DNA of 64,000 nucleotides from Datnioides undecimradiatus (GCA_008933995.1 WARS01000981.1:1240001-1304000); one strand, 5' to 3'. Counted from the stretch's first letter, positions 27,326-41,590 are shown. Made by a program: numbers and translations. Notes: a model not told the origin generated them from the letters alone.

Positions 27326-30300
27326 TGGCATTACTGGCATTAGCTGATTTAGCCGGATGTCAGGTAAACTGCAGCTGCTGCCTGTGGAGAGCGTGGAGCC
27401 TGGCCACCAACCTGAACTTGGTTGACGCTGATATTTCTATGCAGGCCTGGTTATGTGAGAGAGGCCTGCTTTATTTTTTATGAGCTGGTTGTGTAACTAC
27501 AGCACGGCAGCTGACAGCAGCTGTAAAATAAGATAAAGAGAAGCAGAGAAGAACTTGAGGGTAGAGACAGCCAAAGAAAGACATTTTACAACCTGCACTT
27601 AAAATATTGCATTGCTGATGCCCTTATTGATATGCAACACCGAGCCTCCTACGTCCTCCCATCGAGGAGTTTCGCTGCTTTATACTGTAGCGGCACAGTG
27701 CGTGTTAACCGTTCCTCTTGTTGACCTAACTCTCTGAGCTACGTATTTACTTCTTTGAACCGACACCACATTCTCTGCCCTATATCTGCATGATATCACT
27801 AAATATTACATTGTATCCCATTCCTCAGTGCATGGAGCTGAATTCCAGCCAACGTGTGATACAGAGGAATGCAGCTGTCAGACGCTACGTATGAGCTGCG
27901 CAAGGTTTTAGTTACTTTGGCAATGGTAGCGATAGAGAAAGATGGGGCTGATGCTCGTAAACTGTGGTGTTTATATGCTCCTGAATGGCTTTTATCATTC
28001 AGAGGCCCCCCCACTATGGTCATAATTGAATCGCTACCCTTTTGTTGTGTGCATGGTTTATCCGCCTGTGGGAAAACACGGCTCTGACAACCATTTTGCT
28101 GCATCCCACTTGTCACTGCTTGATTGTGGGATTAAATTAAGACATAATTAAATTATGATTGCCGCTGCACTAAACTCTCAAACCTCAGCGAAAACATGCC
28201 CACGCAGACATGCAGGAAGGTAGGCACTGTGGAGTGATTTCACTTGTCTTCAATTAAGACTTTTTCTTCCCCAGAAGCATTTGGAAATGATGTATCTCGT
28301 CTTTAAGCGGCAGTATGCACAGTTGTACGCACTCTGAGCTGTGGAGTCAATAAGGAGGTAATGTTTACAGCATTTATGGTGCTTTTAATATTTGGATATC
28401 CACTGAAATATGTTGTCGAATGTCTGTCAAACTCCGTCTGCCGCCCACCTCCACGGTGCAATGTTCAGTATCCCAGCAGTTCCACTTCAGTCAAGCACCG
28501 CTAACGTCTCTTAACTGTCCGACTGTAAAGCCTAATTCACACCGGCACCTAAAATTCAACTTACAGCCCCAGTTTCATCAGTTTCCAAAGCTTTGTCAGT
28601 CTCCTAATCACCGATGTTCCTCTCTGCCAAAAGTCGGTGACTGACTTCAAATGAGGTGCGGTAAATATACCGTCATAATATTGACATTTCGCACTCAGCT
28701 TAAAAGCGGAAAAAATCATGTCATACACCCACAGCAGACAGATTCTCAGCAGCAATCAAAAGCTCATGCAGCCTGACAAATTAAAGCTTCTTGAGAGGTC
28801 CTGAATAGTGCTTTGATTTCTTCTCCAATCCCACACAAGCAATTTAGCATGTAGACTGTGGGCTGAACATCAATTCAAGTGACAGCGAAAGTAGCATTCC
28901 ATATAAACAACGGCGCAAACCAGTGTTAATATCGGTGGGGTACTTCAGTGTTTTTCAGTATTAACAACAGAAATCAGGCACAATATCTGTAGGTCACACC
29001 TTTTGAGGTTCTTGTTGTTCCATATAGAACCCTGCATGGCGAAGCACCTGTGTGCGTCTCTGAGTTGCCACATCATCGCATCACCAGGACGTCACTCAGG
29101 TCCTCCGGGGCGGGTTTGCTGGTCGCCCTCCGCTCTCGATTGAAATCAAAAGGTGACTGCGCCTTTGAAGCTGCGAAATGCTCTACAGTCGATGTAGCCA
29201 TCTCCGCTGAGGCTGTTCAAAGCAGCTCGAGATGCATTTATTCAAACTGCCCTGGACTTTTACTCTTGTGAAGCTCTTTAAGATCAGAAAAACCATGCTA
29301 TACTAAATAAAAACGATTTATTTACTGCTTACATGCTGTATATCATTATTAATTTATAGTAAAAGTAGTAGAGATGGTTGGCCAAACATCTGATGTCCTC
29401 TCTACCAAACCACATATTACCAAGCTACCTATCACGCGACAGTCCTGTTCCCATTATTTAAATGGACTCCAATCAGCATCGCAGCGATGCCCCTCATTTC
29501 CCATCATACATCGAGTTCAGTAGTTTTAAGCCATAGTTTGGGACTTTTACACATAAATGAACGTCCGTTACATTGAGGTCAAGTAAGTTCACACAGTGCT
29601 AATCAGGCCTGTCACCACTGGGACGATCCCTCTGTATTCCACAGTGTGCAGACTCTATAAGCCTGCTGTGCGGTTTGACATTCCCATGATGAGTTTTACA
29701 TCAACCAGCCATGATTGGTTCTAGAGTTATTAACTCGACTGCCTAAGTCGCACTTTACATCTGCGATGCAAGGGTTATAACCATTAGGAGCTTCATATTC
29801 TGCTTCCACAACATTATCGCGGCAATGGCGCATCAACAGTCGCAGTGAGGTGATGAGTGCAGGCTGTCAGCTTTCATTTGATGATCTTCAGTGGCATAAA
29901 GCATGAACAGAGCTACAGAGCTTTTTGCTCAGTGTCCCTCAGGGATGCTCCAAAGCATTTCAAAGATTAATATCGTATTAAATGATGTAGTCATTTCTCA
30001 TATGTAGTTGAAAAGCAAAATAGAGTTCACTGTCCAAACTCATACAGCTTTACCTGGGCTGATATCCTTTTGTCTGGATGAAAGGTCTTTTATGCTGGAA
30101 AGGATCCTGTAACTTTACACGCTAACCCCCAAACTCTGTAGAGGGCTTGAACTTCAGGATTTCTGAAACACGTGAATGAACTCCTCTATTAAAAACAACA
30201 CAAGCCTAATTATCACAGATCACAGCATTCCCATTTTCCTGCACCGTGCTATGATTTAAACACTCTGCTCCAAGGTTTCTCCAACAGTTATTGTTATTGT

Positions 30301-30887
30301 AGCCTCACACATTGTTGCTATTCCAAACTTCACAAGCCGATGGAAAGGTCTTTGAACCTTCTGACTCATTGTGTTTGGTATGGGGCCAGAATTGATACAG
30401 ATGATGTTTCCAAATCAAGCAGTACGTTCAGATTGAACAACAACATATTAAACAGGCAGAGAATCTTCATCTGTCTACTGATATTAGCAATAGAAATAAT
30501 ATCAATGGCAAAACAGATCATAATGCTAAGAAGATCAGTTTTCACTTTCTGAGTCTGACACCTCTGTGGGATTATCATTATTTTATTTTGTTATTAACAT
30601 GTATTTTCTTTTTATTTAGTACCTTCAAAACAATCATTTCTAGGAAAAGACTGTATTTACGGGATGTTCTGGAGAAGATGCCATTCTAGGAACCCAGTGT
30701 CAACGTCATATCAGAGCAGGTCATCTATATCAACATCTATTCCACAGGGACACAATCGAACTGAGCATTACCTGTACCACTTTTATTTTAAATGTCAGCT
30801 AAGGACTTCTTTTGGCATTTTGAGACCAGTAGAAGAGTTGAATGCCAAAGCATCTGGCATCTAGGATGTAAATCCTGTTATTATTTT

Positions 30888-31084
30888 TAGGGATGCACTG
30901 ATCCCATGCTCAACGTGTGCATTGTGAAGCAGATGTGAGAGGAAGCGCAATATCAGCATTAAAAGCCATTTGTTCATCACAGCAACATACCAATCCAATG
31001 CCAAACAGCTGATACCGATCCACTGACATTCTTTAGCACAGTTTTGGGCCAGTGGAGATTTAAGATTGAATTGGAGCATCTCTA
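30888..31084. mobile_element. Possible small hAT-type MITE
   Basis: The left end TAGGGATGCACTGATCC pairs imperfectly with the right end GAATTGGAGCATCTCTA. The interior has CTGATACCGATCC near its right side, as in a common teleost element starting TAGGGATGCACCGATCC. Flanks ATTATTTT and, one base in, ATTCATTT match at 6 of 8 positions, a possible decayed 8-bp duplication. The ends are too worn for certainty. Confidence 0.5.
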
Positions 31085-34000
31085 TTCATTTCCCTTATGC
31101 TTACACTGGATGATCAAAACACCTCCAACACACCAGGAACGAGGAGCTGCAGTGTAAACAGTCGTATGCAAACATATGTGGTGTCATCTGAGACTCCTAA
31201 TGGTGTTTAACCATCAGGAAAAATACGTAAAAGACAACTGGCAACACTCTAGAAAGTATAGCTCTACTGAGAACCATCTATACACACGTGTGATGTGCAA
31301 GACCTCTAACATTTCTAAAGGTGGAATTTGTAGTGATGGTAATTCTGCTATCACCGATGCACTCTGCACTGAGCTCATACATTTTCATGATGGAGGAGAC
31401 AAAGCAGAGGTGGAAACATTCCATCTCAAATTATCACTTGAATCTGGTCCAACATGATCCATTGATGCGTAAGAAGAGCGAGGAGGGTCTGACTACAAGA
31501 GGAGGCCATCCAGCAGCCAGTCCATCTCTAAACTCATCCTCGCCATGCATCACAGCTCGTACTGAAGGTTCTGTGCTGAAGGACCACCCGTTTGTCAAAG
31601 TATCTACTTTTTTGTACTGCATATTGAATATGATCATATCACGTGTACGTCACGTAATGAATTGCTTGGGCAAAGTGAAATTACAAGAGTCATTAAAGCA
31701 TCAAACATGCAGCGGAAGAATAAAAACAGTGTGTGTAACACTGCCCCAGGTCGCTCTATTCACTGGCCTGAAAGTAGAGCCTATAAACTAAAGTACCGCT
31801 CTTCTCCCAGCACTCTGCCAAGTGCATTAGCAAGCACAGCTGGTAGTGGGATGTTTGCCGCCTGTGAGGTTGAAAGAGGAGTAGATTTTCCTCCATTTCA
31901 AAATTATACAAATCACTTTATTTAAAAAAAATATATTATATGGTAGATTTAGTGCTCACGTTGCCCCTGTGACTATTTTGAGAATAATCAGCCAGTCTAA
32001 ATTAAATGATTTTTCACAATTACACATGTGAATTGATGGCTTGTCTAATTTTGCGATGATTACAATGGGTTCAGAAGTGAGTGATGGGTTAATTAAAGCT
32101 CTGGGGAAACAAGTAAACACAGTGAATCTGCTTGACACGGTGCACGTTCGAAGGTAACTCCGGCTGCCCTCGTCTGCAGTAATTTCACAGAGGATTGTCT
32201 CCACATGCTAATTCTACCCTTTAATACTTCCCTCTCAGTTTCATCCCTCTTTTTTAATAAGCTTGAAATTAAAACGGCAGCACACGCTGGCCCATTTTAC
32301 AGGAGGGATGATAAGGCCCAACAATGCACAGCAAAAGGAGTCAGGGGGTTACATCAAACAACAGCCGTATCAAAGCAGAAGTTATAAAGGCCCGTACTGT
32401 GGGTGTGAGGACTGAACCAGAGGTTAACTAGATGCTGATTCTATCACTCCCTGTTCCAAATAATTGTTTCATTACGTTTATGTTTCACTGCGGCTACAGC
32501 GTCTTCACTTGTGAAGTACGGCTCCACACTCCGCAGGGATTCTATTCATTTTTAAATGCGGACGTGTGCGAGCAGCAGAGATGTGTCTGATCACAGGTGC
32601 CAGCCAGAAGCAGCCAGCCAATACAGGGGACACATGTGGCACCCTACCAATAAACTATTATTAAATATTGAGCAATGAGAAAATGGAATGTTGTTTTTTT
32701 TTTTCTTTCTGCCTTTCGAGCATTTTAATATCACTTTAAATTAGGGCGCGCGGTATGATATGAATCACAAAACTGTGAGGATGTTGTATCTCAATCACGA
32801 CAGGCGCCGTCTTAGCGCACCTCAGAACACATTTTCACCTGATCTCGCCTCCGTCTAATACAAGCTAATGGGTTTTAGAGCAGATGCAGATGACAGCACA
32901 GTAAAACCAGCAGAAAGTGGGACTCACGAGTGAGCCGAGTAGCTATTTAAGACGTAAGGGTTGCTGTCTGTTTGTGTTGTGTCACTGATCGCAGCTCATC
33001 GAGACTTTCAGCGACTCTATTCCCCTCTGTTAAGACATAAAGTATTACATTACATTAAATATCACTGACATCAAAATGAGAGGGATATAAATCGGTTAGT
33101 TTGAGCTCAGACCGGTCGACGTCTTTCTGTTTCCATAGCCACTGTGTGGCAGCCTTTAAGGACACACCTAACCATCCAGCAGTCCAACAGATGGCGACAG
33201 CGCAACAAAAAGCAGCCATCAATCACAGGACGACATGACAGGCTGAGCTGAAGGCTGTTCTCAATTTTTATTTGCAGTCTTGCATGCTTGCACTGCCTTC
33301 ACCACCATGGAAGATGATCGCAGCTGATGAAAATGCAGATCATGCGCATTCTGCTTGTTGAGGCATTAATGACATTAGCCAGGTTTCCGTCCGCACACAG
33401 CACAAGTTGAACCAAAACTCACAAAAGAAATGTGTGTGCGCATCCATCCGCTACCGTTGTGCGGATGTAAATTGAGTGCACCGAGGTAAACTGTTGCGGG
33501 CACTGACTCTCCAGTCGAGTGCCATTAAAAGCAAAAGAAGAGAAGAGGTGAGAACGAGATGGCGTGATTAAAAGAGCTCGTCATACCTCAAACAGAGGAA
33601 AACAATGTGGAAATCATGATGGATACAAGGCGTTATGCTTGTTTCAGGCCTCATCATCATCGTCTTCTTTTATGACTTTCAGCAGTGAACGTCACACAAT
33701 CGTGCTGCAATTACCACAAAACAAGCACAATCATTTTACACACTTTTTTTTAATAAATCAACCATTCTGCTTACAGCTTTTTATAGAAGCGTGTGTTATG
33801 TCTCGTCTGGTGGAAAGTACCTTCCTGCTCCAGACGACCACAGAAAGTCGCTTACTTCCTCTTTTGTGTTGCAGTGGCAGAGGGTGACGTTCAACCTTAC
33901 GTGGCAATATATAATAAAGGTTAGCCCCAGTGTTCTATAGAACGCCAGACTGGACTGACAGCTGGACATGAACGCGATGGATGTACTGTAAGGACTGTGG

Positions 34001-37000
34001 ATGCTGGCTGTCCCACTTCGCACTTAACTTATTTTATTTCCAAAGTCATGAGTGGGAAAGTTTTCGGTGTTCTTATCATTTCTGGTAAAATGCAGCTAAT
34101 TTCTTTTCCCAAATATATTTATCAGTTTCTGTAGCTGGAGATTTTAAAAATAAATGGTGCAATTGTTCCGTTCCAGATAATTCCGTCTGACTTGTGCGCT
34201 CTGCGTTAGCGCCGATAATGCCCGACAGTGGCTTGATGGCCTCGTTTTCTGAGGCTATTTGGTGTTTTTTGGGCCGCGCTCGAATTTATTTCAAGTTTTC
34301 CTTAGTCCGTGGCCAAGTTGATACTCACTTCAAGGCTACAGTGGGAAGTTTGTTTGAGCACAGAACTTCTGCAAATTCTGATAACAGATGAAATAATTTG
34401 ATATCATTGTGAAACCGTTTTTCCCCGCACATGTCAGCTGTCCACAGGCGATCTCATGTGCGGACCCTTTATCAAAATGTTTTCATCCTGGCGAACTGGT
34501 GATTACGCCAGGATAATGATCTATCATTACTACCATAAATGATTATAATGGACCCTCATGATAATAATGGATACTCCCATAAGGATGTTGTTATTCAGTG
34601 GATAGCAGGGTGCTGTGGAGGGGGCTCGGGCAAACTGTAATTTCTACACAGATTAAATATGAACCACCAAACGGAACATTAGCTTTGGTGACCTCACGGA
34701 TCCTCCAATCAATACTTCCAGCTACTGTAAATTAACATGGGCAATTATTTTTGTTCCGCAGCGACAAGACACCTTAGATTGAGCCAATTAGATTGCTGCA
34801 ATTTCTGAATTACAACAAACTAAAGATCTGGACTCCAGCCCACCGTGAAGGCTGTGTTATGGAAAATTAATAAGGGACCAAAAAAAAAAAGGCAAACACA
34901 GAGTGACAGCAGCACAGGAAGCTGCTAACGAAATTATTTGTAATGGGTGGGTGTACATGTCACGCATGACACCTTAAAAGAAGAGCAGCGCGGTGATGTG
35001 TATTCATTAGGCACCAAAGACACGACTCTACAGGCCAAAATATTAAGGACCATATATCAAGAGAAAATCAGGGCTGATCAGGTTTCTGAACGCTGAAGGG
35101 ACGGCCCGGGTACAATGATTGGCAGGGGCAATCCAGCAGTATAATAAGAAGCAGCTGAAAACAGGATTTGCCGCTCCCTGTAAAAACTGTGCAAGACGGC
35201 TATCAGGGATAATTTTTGTAATTTCGTGTGACCGCTCCAAAGCTTCTTTTCCATGTAGAGAGACAGGAGGTTAATGAAAAAGTCCTAATCTTTTCCCTAT
35301 ATAATTGAAAGAGCGGAAGGTATCACTTCTAATAAAGTATGATAATGGAGACCCGGACACGCAGCTGAGTCCTTCAAGACCTTCTCACCGCCCTGTTTTT
35401 GTCATCCGCACCGTGGTTAAGGTTACAACATTTGTGCAGCAGAAAGAGCAGCTCGACCCCGCGCCGTTACTGGCCCTTCAGCGGAGCCTGTCAGCGGCTC
35501 ACTGTCACTGCCGGAGAAACGCGTGAACCAACCCAAGCGGCGCCATCACGAATCCCAAGAAATTAAAATATTAACGCTCTGTCCGTGTCATCGTTCGTGT
35601 TGCAGTTCTCTGGCTCCATCTCTTGAAATCCAAACTAATCACGGTGTACAATAATCACACTTTGACCTGTGAAACTGGCGTCCAGCAATCTCAGCTGTGT
35701 CCTTGAGACGGACGATCTTAGTGATTCCGAGACGATCTGATGAGACAAGTGGCTCGCTCACATTACTGAAACTGAAGCTTCATTACATTGACACCTGCTT
35801 GTATTAATTATTACAATTATTACTTTTACCAACAAAGCGCCGTGCCCTGAAACACACTGCAATCAAACTGTTTTCAGATGGTGCCTGCTTTTCCTAAACT
35901 GTAAACCTGTGACCTTCCTGCAGAGAAGTTGTCTCCTATAATCAGGAGGCAGGATCGTTGCTTTTAACTGGCTTCAGAATGTTAGATGCCAGAAATTTGA
36001 AAAGAATATTGTTGTTTTTTTTAATTATTACTGATATTGATATTAATGGCATTAGTACTAGGAGTAATTTAAATTAATATCTTTTCAACCTTTGATGATT
36101 AAGTTCTTCAAATTGGGTCTTTTTCACCCACCTCCTCTCCTTTTTAATGGCGTAATTCCTACATGTTTCAGGCATGACAAAGAAACATTCTGCTGCTCCA
36201 AAACATATATAAACACATATTCGAAGATGCTTCGTTATGAAAGAAGTACTTTGATGCAATCTGCATCATGGAATTGAACCAACTGCCCAACTCTCAACCT
36301 CCATTAAAAACCAAATTAATCCCAACAGGGTTATTAGTGGCAATGTGTTTGCAACTTGCAGCTTCTCATTTGTTCTTGTCAGCCAAGCCCAGGTCCTCAG
36401 TTGGCAAATGCACCTCTGAGATATCCATCTGTCCTCAGTGTTTCTTTCTCTCACTTTAAATGTCAAATGCGGAGACACGATTAAGAAACACACTTCTTTG
36501 TCTCTTACATAAGACTCTGAGTACTATAACTGTGTCTGTTTCCAGTTTTGTTGTTAAAATCAGGTGCTGGCAAAACCAGCTGGACTTTTTTATCATCATG
36601 ACAGGCTCTGGCAAGTTAAAAAGTAGTGCACATCAGTATCCGAGGCATCACAGAGCTCAATACATGTGCTCCTTTAGTAATAAGCAGTATGACAACGTGA
36701 TTAACATAAAATTATTTTGGCTTACAAATGGACTAATGGAGCCAGGCTGTGCATGAACCCTTGCAAAGCTGGTGGAAATCAAATTTCAAAAGAGGTTCAA
36801 GGTTGTGTTATGAGGTTGTGTTTGCTTATGTAAAGGTTTGTCTGTTTTTTTTTCCTAGGTGGACATGACACAACAGAGTCAGCCTCAAAGAAAATTGCAT
36901 CTTCCACAGGGTGGCTAAGTTGGGTTTGAAGCCGACGAGAGACGAAAAACGAGGGAACGTGTCAGCACTCTGGAAAACGATGGTAACTGCTAAAACACGA

Positions 37001-40000
37001 CCATACTAATGCACAGATACACCCCCATGAGAAAGGCGTACAGTCTACAACCTCAACACCACTCATAGATGGGACCAAATGGACGGACGGCACTGAGAGA
37101 CGGTGTCTTTCAATCCGGTGGAAAAGCTGTCTTCCAAATTGCTGCTGAAAACAAAATGATGCACCAGGCTGAAAGTTATCTCTATGTTGCCATCCCTGAG
37201 ATGTGTGCCAGCTGTCCTGCCCATTGCGGTCACTCAGAGTTCTGATTTGTGGCTGTCCAACCACCTTAGGGGGTGCACGCTGCCACCCAGCAGACTGGAG
37301 TCGCTGCACTGTCATTCATGAAACTCTACTCTGGCCCAACCTTACTGAATACCAATCAAAAGAGTGTGTCATGCCCGCGCAGGGAATTGAATTGCCAACT
37401 CATGTACCATTCACAGCATAATCAAAGCTAAATATACATGAAACAACCTGTAGCCTTGGATAGAATGTAATCTACATTTGTCATGGAAAAAATTAGGCAG
37501 TGCAATTTTCAAAGGGAAGCATAACGAAGCGTAACGTTTCTCATTTATAATTATTTGATTATCTCTCTGGCTGATTCATCAGTGTTATGCACCGCTGGGC
37601 TTTAGCACAGACACTGCAGCAGGAAAATGCTGAAATTTAGATAGGTGGTAAAAAAAAATAAAATGTGTAATTAATCATATTGCTCCAACAAAGTTGTGAT
37701 TCAAGAGTCCTCCGGATGTCAGACACCAAAGTACCAATAACAAACTCAATAGAAGTTTATTTTAAAGGCTGCTTGAGAAACATTCTTCCATCATTTTGTC
37801 TGCCGGTGTCTGAGATGTCACTTGGGGTATGTAGTCTTAAAATTGGCTGTGAGTCATTGCAGGGGAACAGAGGAGCTGCTGTTGTCAAACTGCACTTCAG
37901 GATGCCCGACTTCAAAATAAGCCTCAGTCCTTTTAGGCTACAGTACACTTCAAATACATTCAGACCGCTGGTGGAGAAGAAACAAGGAGCTCGTAGACGT
38001 AGACGCTTAAAGTGTACGAGCTACCAGCACAGCACTTTCCTAAAATATATAAAGAAATAACAGACTTTGATTGGGAGGTAACCTGCTCAGTAGATATTAA
38101 TCAGCGGATTTAAATGATATGCTGTCTGAAACACCATTTGGAGTAATCATAGTTGGAGTTGTATGTGTGGAAAACTGCTTTGACATCTGCCCGCTAGCTG
38201 TAGCAGCCCGCCCTGTTAGGAAAGCCAAATGCTCTCAATAAGCACATTTGTCTGCTTTAAGCTCTTGAATGGGTCACTGAAGAAATACAGCTACCTTTTA
38301 ATGTTGTCGGATACCATTTACTTGTCTTAGGTGAGGTACCTGAAATACCTGAAAGTCCCTGTAATGAGCGCTGCAGCTGCTTTCTGACACCTGCTGGAGG
38401 GTTAAGGTAGCCCATGGGATTGTCTGAAGGGTTTGACAATGACTGCCTTTATTCATTTGCTGCCATTTAGTCTAATAAAACAGTTCCTATAGACATTTTG
38501 TGCAACACCTTTTATACAGCTAACACAGCTGAGAGAAGGTATATTCCGTACTATAGTGTTTGACGACCTAGAGTGGCAGCTAGGGCTATACAAGACTACG
38601 CCTTTGCAGAGGAAGGTGGTAAAGCATTTAGAACTTTGTAAACTAATGCAATTCTAAAAGAGACAGGAAGTCAATGTAAAGATGCTAAAACAAGTGAAAA
38701 GTACTTTTTAAATAGTTTTTGTTGCATGTTGCATGTATTGTGTGAGATGAAGTCTGCTCACATATCTACTTGGTCATTTAGATTCAAGAGCACTCCAGCA
38801 GACCAGATAAGAGAACATACATACAATTTCTTTGACTTTTGCACCGGTTAGTAGAAATATTAATTTTTTTACTGATGCAGTTAATTTTTTTTACTAAAGT
38901 TTAATAATTGTCGACAAACACACACAAGACAACAAGATTATTCCACAAGACTGGCATGTGTGATGGCTTTAAGCTCGGAAAGGATTGTTGTATTAAATGG
39001 GCACGTCATATCCTCCTTCTGCAGTTACACCTCACATTAACGTGATCGACAGCAACAGTTTTGCATGTCTTTGCAATGTGAAGTGACTGTTGAGTTAAAA
39101 GCATGTGTTTGACAGTGTAAACACGCTGTTATTTTGTAACCGCAGATGACTAAAAACGTTAGGTTGCCCCAAACTCCATTAGAACCTGGTGAGTCACACT
39201 TGAATGTGAAGGAGCAGTCAGAATATGACTCCTGTGCGGAGACGTGAACCAGATCAAATGTGACATCACAGTGCCTCCGTCCGGATGACTTGACTCTCCG
39301 AGTGCGGTGAGGTTATTTTTGCTTGCTGGAGGACTCGGAGACCTCATTTTTCCTACAAAGCCACAAAATCATGACAGTAGTCGTGCATGAGGTCATCATG
39401 AGTAGTGGAACTGTGAATGCCAAGACAGCAGATCAGCAGCTCCACGCAGACAACATGAAGCAAGCCTTGACTTTCCTCTTTATAGAGCCAACAGCAGCTC
39501 AGCGAGAGCAGGCTGGTGGTGGTGGTTCAGAAAGAGCGGGTGCAAAGTGATAGACTGTGAAGAACATTGTTATGTTGAATTTCTAAATGAACTTACTCTT
39601 TGGTGCTCACATACTTGATTCAAAGATCATTTAAAACAATCAACTACTGCCATGAGCATCCCTGCTCATTGATTTGCAGCGTTGTCTGAAATGGCTGGAG
39701 ATTAAAGAGAACGACTGCGCCCCGGTAAAAGCGTGCTCAAATACTAGAGAAGAGAAAGAGCACATCCACTTCAGAAAACTTTCTTCATTTCAGTGACCTG
39801 ATTTGGAACAAAAGGCTGGGGCGCTCTGCATAGAAAATTCACGTCTTTAGTTTTGATGCTGCAGGTTCTGCTGCTCTCCACCGTTAACGCTGTAGAATCA
39901 GCAATGCTATCTGCAGCCTGACACTCAGCTCCCCTGCCCGCCCTCAGCCGATGTTAACTTGTTATGTTGCAGGCGGTAGATTGGCATTGGCATGAGCGTC

Positions 40001-40879
40001 TGGGAGGCTAGCTAGCTGAGCAGCTCTCAGTACTGCCGAGCTAAGAACAGTGAAGTACAATTATCTTCTGTGAGTAGATGTCAGTGGCTGGAGCACCCTC
40101 GTTTACTCTGTGTGAGAGGCCTCAGCAGGTGTACAGCACACACAGTGTCCTTGTCTGTTTGAGGTAAATGTGTTTTTGCTCATCAACCAATCACTGACAT
40201 TCCAATTTATGAGTAGATAAATGTATAACTAACTAACTAAAAGTAGCTTGTGAATATTAATCATCCACTCTTATACGGTCGTTCTCCTTGATCTCCGGTT
40301 GCATGAAGCCATTTCAGAAAACATTTGAAGTAGTTGGATCACAGCTGTGTTTGGCAGAAAAAGATTTATATTAAAGTATAAATATTATGTACAATATACC
40401 TATTTAAGCATTTTAGATTTCGATTTTTTCCATTCACATGATCTAATGATATTGTTAAGGTCCATTAACTAATAGACTATCTGCCCTCGCACTTGTCGCC
40501 TACCTGCTATTTCAGCCATTGTGCGAACGGTCTACTGATAATCAGACATGCTCTACAGAGAAACAGAGAAATGATCTCTGGTGTTACATCCCTCCTGTAA
40601 ATGCACTGATTGTGATGCGACCTCGACTGTTTTCTGTAGGCCTGCTTATGCCATCGTTCTGTGCACCTGGGTTGTACAGATGTCATTCGGTACCATGTTG
40701 GCTCGATCGTTTTCTTAATTTGCTACCAGCAAGACTCCTCCTGGCTCGCCAGCTGTTTGCGAAGCATGTGTGAAAAATTCCAAAAGGCAAGTTGTGTTGG
40801 GGTTTTTTTGCGACTTGTTAAAACGTACTGCTGGCGAAGAAAGTCAACAGAAAGAGGTAATCATGTGGCATCTACAGAC
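31085..40879. other. Long intronic stretch without recognised genes
   Basis: It contains a T-rich run near 32695, a poly-A near 34880, a 9-bp inverted repeat ATCCTGGCG/CGCCAGGAT (34485-34514), and TAAC tandem units near 40228-40240. At 38618-38705 is a weak resemblance to a dispersed teleost repeat (AGGAAGTCAATGTAAAGATG). No ORF has a domain; the longest is 31321-31791 plus. Confidence 0.45.
38618..38705 (+). repeat. Weak resemblance to a dispersed teleost repeat
   Basis: AACTAATGCAATTCTAAAAG followed by ACAGGAAGTCAATGTAAAG and GCTAAAACAAGTG recalls a repeat often seen in fish introns. The family name is unknown to me and the ends are not defined. Confidence 0.3.
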
Positions 40880-41590
40880 AAACTGTTGTGAGTTGGTATA
40901 CAGAGTTAGGTTCATCAACAGGACTGGAGTTACAGACCGTTATGTGACCTCCTGCAACTGGCATGTCTGCAATCCTGAGACATCAAAATCTGCATCAAAC
41001 CCAAGCTGCAATGTGGATCATCATTGGCTGGGAACCAGAGACCCAACATCAGTCTGAGTAGTGAAAAACAGAGGTTGGTGCGTCAGATCAGGAGGACATG
41101 ATGGTTGTGTTCTCTTGTATTCGTGGAATTGTGCACCGTGAATTTGTCCCCTGTGGTCAGACTGTCAACAGAGAGCTCTGCTGCACCATTCAGATGTTTC
41201 TTAGGGAGGAAATTTGGCACAACCAACCTGAACTGTGTGTGCGATTGCAGGTTTTCCATCAAAGCACAGCGTGTGCTCAGCCCATTGAGAATGCACGGGG
41301 TTCTTAGGCTGCACCAACACAGTCATCGCTCCCCCACCCTCCCTACTTGCTGGATTTGGTGACAGAAGCTGCTTCCTCTTTCCCAAAACGAAATTCAAGC
41401 TGGAAGGTCACCATTATGTCAGAGTGGAGGAGCTCAGGTGGACATGCGGAGCACATTGCAGATGGTCCTACATAACAGGACTTGCAGGGAGCAGTCCAAG
41501 CATGGACTGCAGGAGCGCTGGGAGTGGTGTATGCGAATGATGCATGACTTTTTCATATTGCTCCCCTGTATAGTGAGAATTAAGCAGAAT
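40880..41590 (+). mobile_element. Internally deleted mariner-type transposon
   Basis: The 5' non-coding part (GTTGTGAGTT ... GTTATGTGACC) and the transposase start match the fragment at 52.2 kb. Three blocks of a mariner transposase related to the FLJ37770/SETMAR-like group follow in the correct order, with the centre missing. Terminal inverted repeats and the TA duplication could not be fixed with confidence, so the ends are approximate. Confidence 0.75.
40977..41540 (+). pseudogene. Mariner transposase relic
   Basis: Blocks seen, in shifting frames: DIKICIKPK (about 40977-41005, compare the family's RANIKICVKLGK helix); RPNISLSSEKQRLVRQIRR (about 41037-41093, compare GRPSTS...VRQ); then RGIVHREFVPCGQTVNRE and EIWHNQPELC (41120-41235). 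Next come HRSPTLPTCW (41325-41355) and FPKTKFKLEGHHYVRVEE (about 41376-41430). The last block is HGLQERWEWCMR (about 41500-41535). Known: an active enzyme has HHDNAPxH and SPDLAPCD carrying two catalytic aspartates. Here these read FHQSTACAQ and SPTLPTCW, so both are lost. The linker between the N-terminal DNA-binding part and the catalytic domain, including the first catalytic Asp, is deleted. Confidence 0.75.

Larger units (their letters stand above)
14900..30887. other. Long intronic stretch without recognised genes
   Basis: It holds homopolymers (A near 15268, T near 16598, G18 at 19296, A18 at 26407), an 11-bp tandem duplication (TGATCAATACG twice, near 17200-17221), short TGTC repeats near 23850, and a perfect 12-bp hairpin at 27298. 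A ZNF143-like motif lies at 23003, and a possible decayed MITE near 29000-29040 contains TTCCATATAGAACCCTG. The longest ORFs (24366-24776 plus, 18158-18550 minus) have no recognisable domain. No exon or RNA gene was seen. Confidence 0.5.

Noticed and set aside
31321..31791. 156-codon plus-strand ORF
   Set aside because: No recognisable motif, and other ORFs overlap it on both strands. There is no splice or promoter context.
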